This document shows, one piece after another, positions 1 to 6,976 of a stretch of DNA of 8,536 nucleotides. Origin of the DNA: Acidiferrobacteraceae bacterium. Lineage in GTDB: Bacteria; Pseudomonadota; Gammaproteobacteria; Arenicellales; UBA868. The stretch lies in assembly GCA_002731295.1 (NCBI GenBank), contig PCBE01000071.1:5651-14186 (forward strand), given 5' to 3'. Numbering within the stretch: the first letter of the stretch is position 1; each line of letters begins with the position of its first letter. The notes under the pieces are model-generated. The model saw only the letters and a program-made list of their open reading frames with translations. It did no database searches and had not been told where the DNA came from. The position numbers were made by a program, and so were the translations under genes.

Positions 1-192
1 GGTACGAGCATCAGACACACTGATTGTTGCTGCCTGATTAAGCGGCACGTCGTTGCCGTAATAACTCACCACAACATGATCGAGTAGCCCTGGGGTGGCT
101 CGACCAGTGCGTATCTTTGCCAATTCAACCTTGACTGCAGCGATGCTCTTCTTCATGCGAGTTTTGGTGTCTGCCATGATTTCATCGATCAT
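1..192 (-). CDS. frr: Ribosome recycling factor, N-terminal 64 codons (partial, runs off the left edge)
   Basis: RRF acts in the cytoplasm with EF-G to split the post-termination ribosome so that its subunits can be reused. The visible protein begins [16 protein letters not shown] and continues with [13 protein letters not shown] (about residues 26-38) and [16 protein letters not shown] (about 40-55). These match the start of the family's long-helix domain and its conserved RTGRA(S/T)P..LLD motif. The rest of the roughly 185-residue protein lies outside the window. The start is supported by a good Shine-Dalgarno sequence (AAAGGGAGAG) just upstream and by the usual RRF N-terminus. It is the last visible member of the rpsB-tsf cluster, but its normal upstream neighbour pyrH is not intact. 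It may be read from the rpsB promoter. A weak alternative promoter lies in the spacer: CTGCTA at 280-285, a 17-base gap, then TAAAAT at 257-262 (minus strand). Identity is near certain; the local promoter is a guess. Confidence 0.96.
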   Translation of the reverse strand, partial: MIDEIMADTKTRMKKSIAAVKVELAKIRTGRATPGLLDHVVVSYYGNDVPLNQAATISVSDART

Positions 193-207
193 CGTTTCTC
201 TCCCTTT

Positions 208-637
208 TTAACTCACTATCCCTAGGAATCTGCGTACTTCTCGTGACATGGTCAATATTTTAATACTGTCCAAGTGGAATAGCAGGCTCGATTTCGACCT
301 CTAGAATATATTAGTTAATTCAGCACATTACGACTCAATCCGGTAACAATCCATAGATGCTGTGTCAATTCTATTGCGGACCTAGAAAACCCGATTATGT
401 CTGGAGATGGAACCGAGTCCAGTTATTCAGGGGGGATTAAGTGGCCGAATGACATTGGGACTCAGGCCTAAATCGACCTTAAGTTGATTGTCCTTGTTAA
501 CGCTGGATGACTGTTACGTTGATCGCGCTTATCTGAGTGAACACAATCAAGACATCGCTGGCAACTTGCTTCCTCGCAGAAGCAATCCGATATTTTTACC
601 GGGCGATATTTACCGTTTGTATTGTGTTATCACACAT
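208..637 (-). pseudogene. pyrH: Probable decayed remnant of pyrH (UMP kinase)
   Basis: Intact PyrH phosphorylates UMP to UDP and is about 240 residues long; this tsf-frr interval is too short and has no long frame. Minus-strand pieces resemble PyrH in order. Near the start (617 to 582) is NGKYRPVKISDC, compared with the family's KYKRVLLKLSGE. At 372-364 is R-I-D, and at 357-349 S-M-D, recalling R(F/I)D..L and the VMD..A.SLCR region. At 267-208 is SIKILTMSREVRRFLGIVS followed by TAA, compared with the family ending I(R/K)VF(N/T)M(N/S)K.G..RR...G..GT(L/I)(V/I). The last two pieces share a frame with stops at 330-328 and 303-301; the first is in another frame. An ATG at 637-635, four bases past the tsf stop, could mark the old start. 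The final TAA sits 15 bases before frr, a normal pyrH-frr spacing. About 300 bases would have been lost. Family motifs are from memory; the match is weak piece by piece and gains weight from order and position. It could instead be an unrelated spacer. Confidence 0.55.
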
Positions 638-641
638 AATC

Positions 642-1523
642 TTAAGCACGGTTAGCTTGCGCCATCACTTCGGCGACGAAATCATCATCTCTTTTTTCGA
701 GTCCCTCACCGACCTCATATCGAAGCATCTCACATACCTTTGCGTTAACTCCTGCGATAAGATCACCAACTGTTATATCTGGATCTTTTACATAAGCCTG
801 CCCCAACAAGGTATTGTCCTTCATAAACCTTTTTAACTTGCCGTTGACCATGCGCGCAACAATGTCGTCAGATTTGCCGCTCTTTTTCGCCTGCGCAACA
901 AATATTGACCGCTCTGCATCGATAACTTCTTCAGGAACATCATCCTCGGCGACACAAATTGGTCGACTGGCTGCAATATGCATTGCGATATCTTTACCTA
1001 GTTCCACATCACATTTATCAATGGAGACCAACACACCGATTCTTCCTCCGTGGAGGTAACCAGCCACCAGACCGTCCGAAGATCTCAGTCTATCGAAACG
1101 ACGTACAGAGACATTTTCACCGATTTTGGAGATCAACTCCTGACGTGCCTGATTGACAGAAATACCTGGACGAAGATCAGATTGTTCCAGTTCTTCCATC
1201 GTATCTTGATCACCTGCAAGTAGACACTGGGCAACTGCGGTTGCATATTCTTTAAACGAGTTATCTTTGGCCACAAAGTCGGTTTCGCAATTTACCTCAA
1301 CCAACACACTCGAAGATCTGTCTTCCGACACAAGCTGGACGATTATTCCTTCAGCCGCGATACGTCCCGACTTCTTTTCTGCACTGGCAACGCCCAACGT
1401 TCGTAACAGTTCGATACCCTGATCAATGTCGCCGTTCGTTTGAGTGAGGGCTCTTTTGCAGTCCATCATGCCTGCACCGGTACGTTCACGCAATTCTTTG
1501 ACCAAGGCGGCTGATATAGTCAT
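642..1523 (-). CDS. tsf: Elongation factor Ts
   Basis: EF-Ts is the cytoplasmic nucleotide exchange factor that recycles EF-Tu from its GDP-bound form. The 293-residue product has the usual length. The N-terminal UBA-like module is seen as VKELRERTGAGMMDCKRAL (residues 8-26), the first family signature. The second signature, VNCETDFVAKD, lies at about 77-87 in the core that contacts EF-Tu. MHIAASRP (181-188) is a further conserved core element, and the C-terminal dimerisation/coiled region follows. The start is fixed by the canonical N-terminus and an upstream AGGA (in GAGGACC). It follows rpsB after 27 bases with no room for a terminator, so it is co-transcribed with it. All expected segments are present, so decay next door has not reached this gene. 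A short inverted repeat (TGTGT-4-ACACA, 623-636) lies just after the stop and lacks a T-run. Confidence 0.98.
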   Translation of the reverse strand: MTISAALVKELRERTGAGMMDCKRALTQTNGDIDQGIELLRTLGVASAEKKSGRIAAEGIIVQLVSEDRSSSVLVEVNCETDFVAKDNSFKEYATAVAQCLLAGDQDTMEELEQSDLRPGISVNQARQELISKIGENVSVRRFDRLRSSDGLVAGYLHGGRIGVLVSIDKCDVELGKDIAMHIAASRPICVAEDDVPEEVIDAERSIFVAQAKKSGKSDDIVARMVNGKLKRFMKDNTLLGQAYVKDPDITVGDLIAGVNAKVCEMLRYEVGEGLEKRDDDFVAEVMAQANRA

Positions 1524-1550
1524 GTAATGGTCCTCATCCGCTCCCTGTGT

Positions 1551-2429
1551 TTACCCATCATTACTTTTTTCGCTTTCCTCTAACGGCGCACCTTCTCCAA
1601 TTAGGTCGGGTGCCGTCTCGGTAGCTTCTTCGGAGGCAACAGGAGAATCTGGGACGTCAACCGGATCAGCCTCGGCAACGCCAACTGTCTCTACGCTTTC
1701 AGAAACCTCTACATAATCATCAGCGTCACCAGTGATAACCTCTGGCAGAATACTTCTTGCCTCCAAAACAGCATCAGCAGCATGAGAAAGATAAAGGCGC
1801 ACAGATCTTATCGCATCATCGTTACCAGGAATAGGATAATCGATTCCCTCTGGTGAGCTGTTGGTGTCAACAATACCGACTACCGGAATCTTCAACTTTT
1901 TAGCCTCGGCAACCGCAATTTTCTCGTGGTCAACATCGATAACAAATATGCAATCTGGTAGACCCGTCATGTCACGTATACCAGAAAGACTGCGGTCTAG
2001 TTTATTTCGCTCTCGCTCCAGATTGAGCGCTTCCTTTTTGCTTAGCCGGTCTATGGCACCACTGGTATTTAATTCATCAAGCTCAATCAACCTCGCTATA
2101 GAGTTCTTGACTGTCTTAAAATTGGTCAACATGCCCCCGAGCCAGCGGTGATCCACGAAAGGGCAACCGCATCGTTCAGCATGCTCCCGAACCAGTTTAC
2201 TCGCCTGGCGTTTTGTCCCAACGAACAACACCGTTCCTTTTGCAGCAGTAACGCTTCCTAAAAAGTTCATCGCCTCTTGAAATAGAGGTAACGTAGCTTC
2301 CAAATTGATAATATGAATTTTGTTGCGGCTGCCGAAGATGTAGGGTGCCATCTTTGGTGACCAATAACGGGTCTGATGGCCAAAATGAACGCCAGCTTCC
2401 AACATCTGACGCATATTAATGTCTGCCAT
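1551..2429 (-). CDS. rpsB: 30S ribosomal protein S2, with a long acidic C-terminal tail
   Basis: S2 joins the small subunit late in assembly, near the mRNA exit side, and S1 binding depends on it. The core is complete: [20 protein letters not shown] (about residues 9-28), FVGTKRQA (69-76), [13 protein letters not shown] (91-103), the helical hairpin with [10 protein letters not shown] (131-140), and [20 protein letters not shown] (187-206). The core ends near residue 226. A further 66 residues follow, rich in acidic and small residues (20 D/E, one K). E. coli S2 is 241 residues; this one is 292, so the tail is unusual in length and is probably disordered. The start has a strong Shine-Dalgarno sequence (AAGGAG at 2435-2440) and the standard beginning [10 protein letters not shown]. 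It is the first gene of the operon, preceded by a promoter and a structured leader that probably lets S2 repress its own translation. Confidence 0.98.
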   Translation of the reverse strand: MADINMRQMLEAGVHFGHQTRYWSPKMAPYIFGSRNKIHIINLEATLPLFQEAMNFLGSVTAAKGTVLFVGTKRQASKLVREHAERCGCPFVDHRWLGGMLTNFKTVKNSIARLIELDELNTSGAIDRLSKKEALNLERERNKLDRSLSGIRDMTGLPDCIFVIDVDHEKIAVAEAKKLKIPVVGIVDTNSSPEGIDYPIPGNDDAIRSVRLYLSHAADAVLEARSILPEVITGDADDYVEVSESVETVGVAEADPVDVPDSPVASEEATETAPDLIGEGAPLEESEKSNDG

Positions 2430-2455
2430 GTGATCTCCTTCGGGTTAAGTTTCGG

Positions 2456-2525
2456 CAGGTAACTCTATCGCCGACTCATCTGTTTTTGGACAAATGAGCA
2501 CCCGGGCGATCGATTATGTTACCTG
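2456..2525 (-). promoter_or_regulatory. Structured rpsB mRNA leader (S2 autoregulation / t44-like element)
   Basis: Three helices can be read directly, nested inside one another. The outer helix pairs CAGGTAAC (2525-2518 on the minus strand) with GTTACCTG (2463-2456), eight perfect pairs. The second pairs ATCGCC (2510-2505) with GGCGAT (2472-2467), six pairs. The apical one pairs CTCATTTG (2498-2491) with CAGATGAG (2482-2475), eight pairs with one G-U, closing an A-rich 8-base loop. The element lies between the rpsB promoter and its Shine-Dalgarno sequence. Gammaproteobacterial rpsB genes are known to carry a conserved leader through which S2 represses rpsB-tsf, catalogued partly as t44 RNA. 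That this is the same element is inferred from position and structure, not from a covariance-model search. Confidence 0.75.
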
Positions 2526-2543
2526 TCAGGATTTGGGGGCGGG

Positions 2544-2572
2544 ATTCTATCCGAACAGTCTGGAAATCGCCA
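2544..2572 (-). promoter_or_regulatory. Probable sigma70 promoter of the rpsB-tsf operon
   Basis: On the minus strand a -10 hexamer TAGAAT (2549-2544) is preceded by a 17-base spacer and a weak -35 hexamer TGGCGA (2572-2567, three of six consensus bases). The bases right after the -10 are CCCGCCCCC, a GC-rich discriminator typical of ribosomal-protein and rRNA promoters inhibited by ppGpp. The predicted transcript would start near 2537, giving a leader of roughly 100 bases that contains the whole helical element. The -10 and discriminator are convincing; the -35 assignment is less so. Confidence 0.65.
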
Positions 2573-2697
2573 GTGTTTGATGTTTATGCATCATACATGC
2601 TGTCCAGTTATGGCTTTGCAACTGTACTTTAAGGCACATCTGGCAAAATGTTCGTGTAGGATAGGTTACCCCGAAATGAGCGAAATTTCTGTGTTCC

Positions 2698-3447
2698 ATG
2701 TCCGTAACGATAAAAACTGCCGCTGAATTGGCCAAGATGCGGGTAGCCGGCCAACTTACAAGGCAAGTGCTAGATATGATAACGCCTCACGTAGCACCTG
2801 GAATCACCACGGGTGAGCTAGATCAAATCTGCCACCGATACATCGTCGATGACCTCGGTGCGATACCAGCTCCGTTAAACTATAGAGGGTTTCCCAAATC
2901 GATCTGTACAAGTGTGAATCACGTGGTCTGCCACGGTATTCCAGGAAAAAGAATACTCAAATCTGGCGATATCATTAACATCGATATCACCGTAATAAAG
3001 GATGGCTACCATGGGGACGCCAGCAGAATGTTTGCAATTGGCGACGTCTCAATTCGAGCTCAACGTCTGATAAATATTACTCGTGAGTGTCTTGAAACGG
3101 CTATTCGTCTTGTACGCCCTGGCACCCGCCTTGGGGACATCGGCGCTGCGATTCAACAGCATGCTGAAGGTAACGGATTTTCAGTTGTACGCGAATACTG
3201 TGGTCATGGCATTGGGCGTGTATTTCATGAAGACCCGCAGGTACTGCATTACGGCACGTTTGGAAGTGGCTTGGAACTTTCCCCTGGAATGACCTTTACT
3301 GTCGAACCAATGATCAATGCGGGGAAAAAGGAAACTCGCCTACTTCCGGACGACTGGACCGTTGTTACCAGAGATCATAGTCTAAGCGCACAGTGGGAGC
3401 ATACGATAGGGGTTACTGAAGACGGTCATGAGATACTAACAAACTAG
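2698..3447 (+). CDS. map: Methionine aminopeptidase, type I
   Basis: This metalloenzyme removes the initiator methionine from nascent proteins in the cytoplasm when the second residue is small. The 249 residues cover the full pita-bread fold. All five metal ligands are present: D96 (NIDITVIKDG), D107 (HGDASRMF), H170 (YCGHGIGR), E203 (TVEPMINAG) and E234 (WEHTIGVT). The substrate-site histidines H79 (VVCHGIP) and H177 (FHEDPQVLHY) are also present. It ends at EILTN, about 15 residues before the E. coli protein, which lacks catalytic residues there. The start gives MSVTIKTAAELAKMRVAG, aligning with the E. coli MAISIKTPEDIEKMRVAG. No Shine-Dalgarno sequence precedes it (CTGTGTTCC before the ATG), which is unusual here. 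It diverges from rpsB across 268 bases, in which I find no convincing plus-strand promoter, and is followed by glnD after 21 bases. Confidence 0.97.
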   Translation: MSVTIKTAAELAKMRVAGQLTRQVLDMITPHVAPGITTGELDQICHRYIVDDLGAIPAPLNYRGFPKSICTSVNHVVCHGIPGKRILKSGDIINIDITVIKDGYHGDASRMFAIGDVSIRAQRLINITRECLETAIRLVRPGTRLGDIGAAIQQHAEGNGFSVVREYCGHGIGRVFHEDPQVLHYGTFGSGLELSPGMTFTVEPMINAGKKETRLLPDDWTVVTRDHSLSAQWEHTIGVTEDGHEILTN

Positions 3448-3468
3448 CCGTCTCAACCGGTCTGAATA

Positions 3469-6123
3469 ATGTGGCTATCACGAAACCGTATCCTGGATAC
3501 CCGGATCCTGCACCAGTTGATGGAGGATTCCAATAGAGTTAGCCTAGTCAAAACACTGCTGAATGAGAGTAACGGTGTATTAAGAAACTATCATCTGGGT
3601 GGTGCTCCTTCACAGGATATCGTCACTGCTCATGCCTGGTTTGTAGATCAGGTAATCAAGGCTATCTGGGAACATCATGCTCCTTCGGCGGAAAAAGGTC
3701 GCTCCGTCGCACTCATTGCCGTTGGTGGCTATGGTAGGTCTGAACTTCATCCAGGATCGGACATCGATTTACTGGTGCTCTTTCAAAAAGCACCCACTAA
3801 AACACAGCGACAAAACACTGAATCGCTGATTCGAACACTCTGGGATGTCGGACTTACAATCGGCCATAGCGTTCGTACACTTCGCGATTGTACCTCCCAG
3901 TCACGTAATGATGTGACTGTAATGACCAACCTATTGGAATCGAGGGTACTTGCCGGCGATGCTGAATTACTGAGCCAGCTCAAGTTACAAACCGGTATCG
4001 ACCTGATGTGGCCCGCTGCAAAGTATCTAGAAGCCAAGATCGAAGAGCAGTCAGCCCGCCACCTACGCTACGATGACACTGCCTATAACCTCGAGCCACA
4101 AATCAAAGAAGGGCCGGGTGGATTAAGAGATCTCCAGACCATTGGCTGGGTTGCTCACCGTGTACTTAGTCAGCAGGGACTCCGTTACCTTATTTCTTAC
4201 AATTATCTAACCGAGCACGAATATCGAGACCTGATCAGAGGGAGGAACTTTCTGTGGAAGATTCGCACTGCATTGCACTTCGCGTCGGGTCGAGCTGAAG
4301 ACCGACTTCTTTTCGATTACCAGCGCGAGATCGCCCAACAATTTGGCTATAAAGACACAACAACGCTAGCAGTCGAGAAACTCATGAAGCGGTATTACCG
4401 AACAGCCGGAGAAATTCGACTACTCAATACGACTGTACTGCAGCAACTACAAGCGGTCACGAAACCTAAACCAAAGGGCCGAAAAAATAGAGCTGTCGAC
4501 CTAAATCGGCGTTTTTATATGAAGAACGCAGTTATTGAAATACGCAATCCCAATGTATTTCAAACATCGCCTTTTGCTCTCCTGGAAGTTTTCTTACTTT
4601 TACAACAGCACCCAGACCTCAAAGGCATTGGTGTAGACACTATCAGGTCAATTCGTAAGAATCTTTTCCGAATAGATGCCGGATTCCGCCAAGACCTTCG
4701 ATGTAGAAGTCTATTTATGGAAATTCTGAAAGCTCCACTCGGACAGACACGGGCACTCCGACAAATGAATGCATACGGCATTCTAGGAGCTTACATACCC
4801 CAATTCGGCCGAATCATAGGCCAGATGCAACATGACCTATTTCATGTCTATACAGTCGACGCACATCTTCTGTTTGTCGTAAGAAACCTCCGGCGTCTTG
4901 AGATGCCCGAACACGACGCCGAGTATCCGGCAGAGAGTCAGTTGATGCGTACCATTTTCAAGCGCCATCGCCTTTTTATAGCTGCACTGTTTCACGACAT
5001 TTCAAAAGGACAAGGAGGCGACCACTCCAAACTGGGTGAATCTGAGACTTATCGATTTTGCAGAAAACACAGCATGAGCGATTATGACTGTCATTTTGTT
5101 TCATGGCTGGTCCGTCACCATCTCACGATGTCGTGGATAGCTCAGCGTGAAGATACCTCAGATGTTGGTGTAATAGATGACTTTGCGCGCCTGGTCGGGG
5201 ATCAGGAACACTTGGACAATCTTTATCTGCTTACGGTTGCTGATATACGAGGCACCAGCCCTCATGTATGGAACGAGTGGAAGGCGAAGCTTCTAAGTGA
5301 CCTATACGACCTAACGACACAGGCTCTTCGTCGCGACGTTGGATCGCCGCTATTAGCATCAGAAAGAATAGAGGACCTGAAAAATGAATCGTTGATTTAC
5401 CTGAATGACGCCTCAATCAAACAGGAAATGGCAGAAAGTGTATGGTCGGTAATGGAAGACGAGTATTTTCTTCGGAATTCTCCATCCGCTATTGCCTGGC
5501 ACACGCGCCTCCTGGCATCAACCTCCATAGCGTCCCTACCCATTGTGGATACGATAAGTAATAGTAAATCTGGTACTACTGAGGTGTTTGTCTGCGCACC
5601 TGACTCGGAGCATTTACTGTGTAATGTGACGGCGGGTTTTGACCGGGAAAATCTAAATATTGTCGATGCTCGGGTGCACCGCACCTTTTCCGGCCTGGTT
5701 GTGATGACATTTGTTGTGTTGAATGTTGGTCGTAACAAACCGACGAAAAGCAGTCTAAATTCTACAAAAAAGTCTTTGAGGGCGCAGATAATAGATCCAA
5801 AGCCTGGAAAAGACCCCCAACGAACTCGACTTTCTCGCTCCCTGCTGAATTTCCCTATAGACACAAAGGTGACATTTCCCAAGCCAAAAGATCAAAACAA
5901 AACGATTATGGTGATAACCGCCCAAGACCGACCTGGGTTACTCCATCAAGTTGCGAAGGCATTTATTGAATGTAAAACACATCTAGTAGGCGCTAAAATC
6001 AGCACCTTCGGTGAAAGAGCGGAAGATATTTTTTACATTACGGACCGTGACGGCCAACCGATAAACAACTCGAAAGAAAGAATGAAACTCGCAAAAACCG
6101 TTTGTGCCGCATTGCCTTCCTAA
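3469..6123 (+). CDS. glnD: Bifunctional PII uridylyltransferase / uridylyl-removing enzyme
   Basis: GlnD senses glutamine and adds UMP to PII proteins (GlnB/GlnK) or removes it, setting glutamine synthetase activity and Ntr transcription. The 884 residues match the family length (E. coli about 890). Domains in order: a nucleotidyltransferase domain with GGYGRSELHPGSDIDLLVL (86-104), whose D98 and D100 are the metal-binding pair; the helical linker with EGPGGLRDLQT (214-224); an HD hydrolase domain with LFHDISKGQGGDHS (507-520), containing the H509-D510 pair for the uridylyl-removing activity; a first ACT domain from about 703 to 755; and a second from about 811 to 880 (TIMVITAQDRPGLLHQVAKA). 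Both active sites look intact, so both activities are expected. It lies 21 bases after map and 30 before dapD, the classic gammaproteobacterial order, and is probably co-transcribed. No Shine-Dalgarno sequence is obvious before the ATG. Confidence 0.97.
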   Translation: MWLSRNRILDTRILHQLMEDSNRVSLVKTLLNESNGVLRNYHLGGAPSQDIVTAHAWFVDQVIKAIWEHHAPSAEKGRSVALIAVGGYGRSELHPGSDIDLLVLFQKAPTKTQRQNTESLIRTLWDVGLTIGHSVRTLRDCTSQSRNDVTVMTNLLESRVLAGDAELLSQLKLQTGIDLMWPAAKYLEAKIEEQSARHLRYDDTAYNLEPQIKEGPGGLRDLQTIGWVAHRVLSQQGLRYLISYNYLTEHEYRDLIRGRNFLWKIRTALHFASGRAEDRLLFDYQREIAQQFGYKDTTTLAVEKLMKRYYRTAGEIRLLNTTVLQQLQAVTKPKPKGRKNRAVDLNRRFYMKNAVIEIRNPNVFQTSPFALLEVFLLLQQHPDLKGIGVDTIRSIRKNLFRIDAGFRQDLRCRSLFMEILKAPLGQTRALRQMNAYGILGAYIPQFGRIIGQMQHDLFHVYTVDAHLLFVVRNLRRLEMPEHDAEYPAESQLMRTIFKRHRLFIAALFHDISKGQGGDHSKLGESETYRFCRKHSMSDYDCHFVSWLVRHHLTMSWIAQREDTSDVGVIDDFARLVGDQEHLDNLYLLTVADIRGTSPHVWNEWKAKLLSDLYDLTTQALRRDVGSPLLASERIEDLKNESLIYLNDASIKQEMAESVWSVMEDEYFLRNSPSAIAWHTRLLASTSIASLPIVDTISNSKSGTTEVFVCAPDSEHLLCNVTAGFDRENLNIVDARVHRTFSGLVVMTFVVLNVGRNKPTKSSLNSTKKSLRAQIIDPKPGKDPQRTRLSRSLLNFPIDTKVTFPKPKDQNKTIMVITAQDRPGLLHQVAKAFIECKTHLVGAKISTFGERAEDIFYITDRDGQPINNSKERMKLAKTVCAALPS

Positions 6124-6153
6124 TGCCTTGATTTCCTTTGAACGACTCACATT

Positions 6154-6975
6154 ATGAATACTATTACAGAAACTATTGTTGCGGCATACGAGAATCGCGC
6201 GTCCTTGACTCGTTCTTCAGCCAGTGCCGAATTAGTCCAAGCAATACAAGATGCGCTTAAACTCCTAGATAACGGTGACGCCAGAGTCGCTGAACCAACA
6301 GCTACCGGATGGGTGGTGAATGAGTGGCTCAAGAAAGCGGTATTGTTGTCATTCATACTTGGCGAAAATAGGGTATTAGAATCCGGGGATACCAAGTACT
6401 ATGACAAGGTTGCCGGCAAGTTCGACAGCTACGACGATAGTCGATTTCAAACTGGCGGATACCGCGTTGTGCCTCCAGCTATGGTCCGCCACGGTGCTTA
6501 TCTCGCGCCCAATGTCATTCTCATGCCGTGCTATGTCAATATTGGAGCCTACGTAGGGGAGGGAACCATGGTCGACACGTGGGCAACGGTTGGCTCTTGT
6601 GCACAAATCGGAAAGAACGTCCACCTGTCGGGAGGTGTGGGTATCGGCGGGGTCCTTGAGCCTCTTCAAGCTTCCCCTACAATTATTGAAGACAATTGCT
6701 TTATTGGTGCGCGCAGCGAAATTGTTGAAGGCGTAATCGTTGAAGAAGGCTCCGTAGTCTCAATGGGCGTATATATTGGCCAGAGTACCAGGATTTTGGA
6801 TCGTGCAAATGGGAACGTCAGCTATGGAAGAATCCCCCCAGGTTCTGTTGTGGTATCTGGAACAATGCCAGCGAAAGACAACTCACACAGCTTGTATTGT
6901 GCTGTAATCGTCAAAAAGGTAGATGAGAAAACGCGATCGAAAGTTGGGATTAATGAGTTGCTACGCGATATCTAA
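6154..6975 (+). CDS. dapD: 2,3,4,5-tetrahydropyridine-2,6-dicarboxylate N-succinyltransferase
   Basis: DapD transfers succinyl from succinyl-CoA to tetrahydrodipicolinate, committing carbon to the succinylase branch of diaminopimelate and lysine synthesis in the cytoplasm. The 273 residues match the E. coli enzyme (274). The N-terminal helical domain runs to about residue 100 and includes [16 protein letters not shown] left-handed parallel beta-helix of hexapeptide repeats follows: [20 protein letters not shown], then [20 protein letters not shown], then [14 protein letters not shown] and [17 protein letters not shown]. The C-terminal segment has [15 protein letters not shown] and [11 protein letters not shown], as in the family. 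The start fits the usual short N-terminus, although no Shine-Dalgarno sequence is seen. It is the third gene after map and glnD and ends one base before the convergent radA stop, so no intergenic terminator can exist between them. Confidence 0.97.
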   Translation: MNTITETIVAAYENRASLTRSSASAELVQAIQDALKLLDNGDARVAEPTATGWVVNEWLKKAVLLSFILGENRVLESGDTKYYDKVAGKFDSYDDSRFQTGGYRVVPPAMVRHGAYLAPNVILMPCYVNIGAYVGEGTMVDTWATVGSCAQIGKNVHLSGGVGIGGVLEPLQASPTIIEDNCFIGARSEIVEGVIVEEGSVVSMGVYIGQSTRILDRANGNVSYGRIPPGSVVVSGTMPAKDNSHSLYCAVIVKKVDEKTRSKVGINELLRDI

Positions 6976-6976
6976 G

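Noticed and set aside
339..366. TTGACA (minus strand, 361-366) as a -35 element for frr
   Set aside because: The hexamer is perfect, but the sequence 15-18 bases downstream (TACCGG region) is not a -10 element.
537..836. Plus-strand open frame of 99 codons over the pyrH remnant and the tsf 3' end
   Set aside because: It overlaps the end of tsf in antisense, has no ribosome binding site, and its protein resembles nothing I know.
2600..2697. TTGCAA or TAGGAT as promoter elements for map
   Set aside because: Neither has a partner hexamer at 16-18 bases with more than half of the consensus bases.
2547..2735. Minus-strand open frame of 62 codons upstream of rpsB
   Set aside because: It covers the rpsB promoter and overlaps the map start, has no ribosome binding site, and is better explained as promoter DNA.
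5397..5882. Minus-strand open frame of 161 codons inside glnD
   Set aside because: It lies wholly antisense to the ACT-domain end of an intact glnD and shows no family motif; a chance frame.
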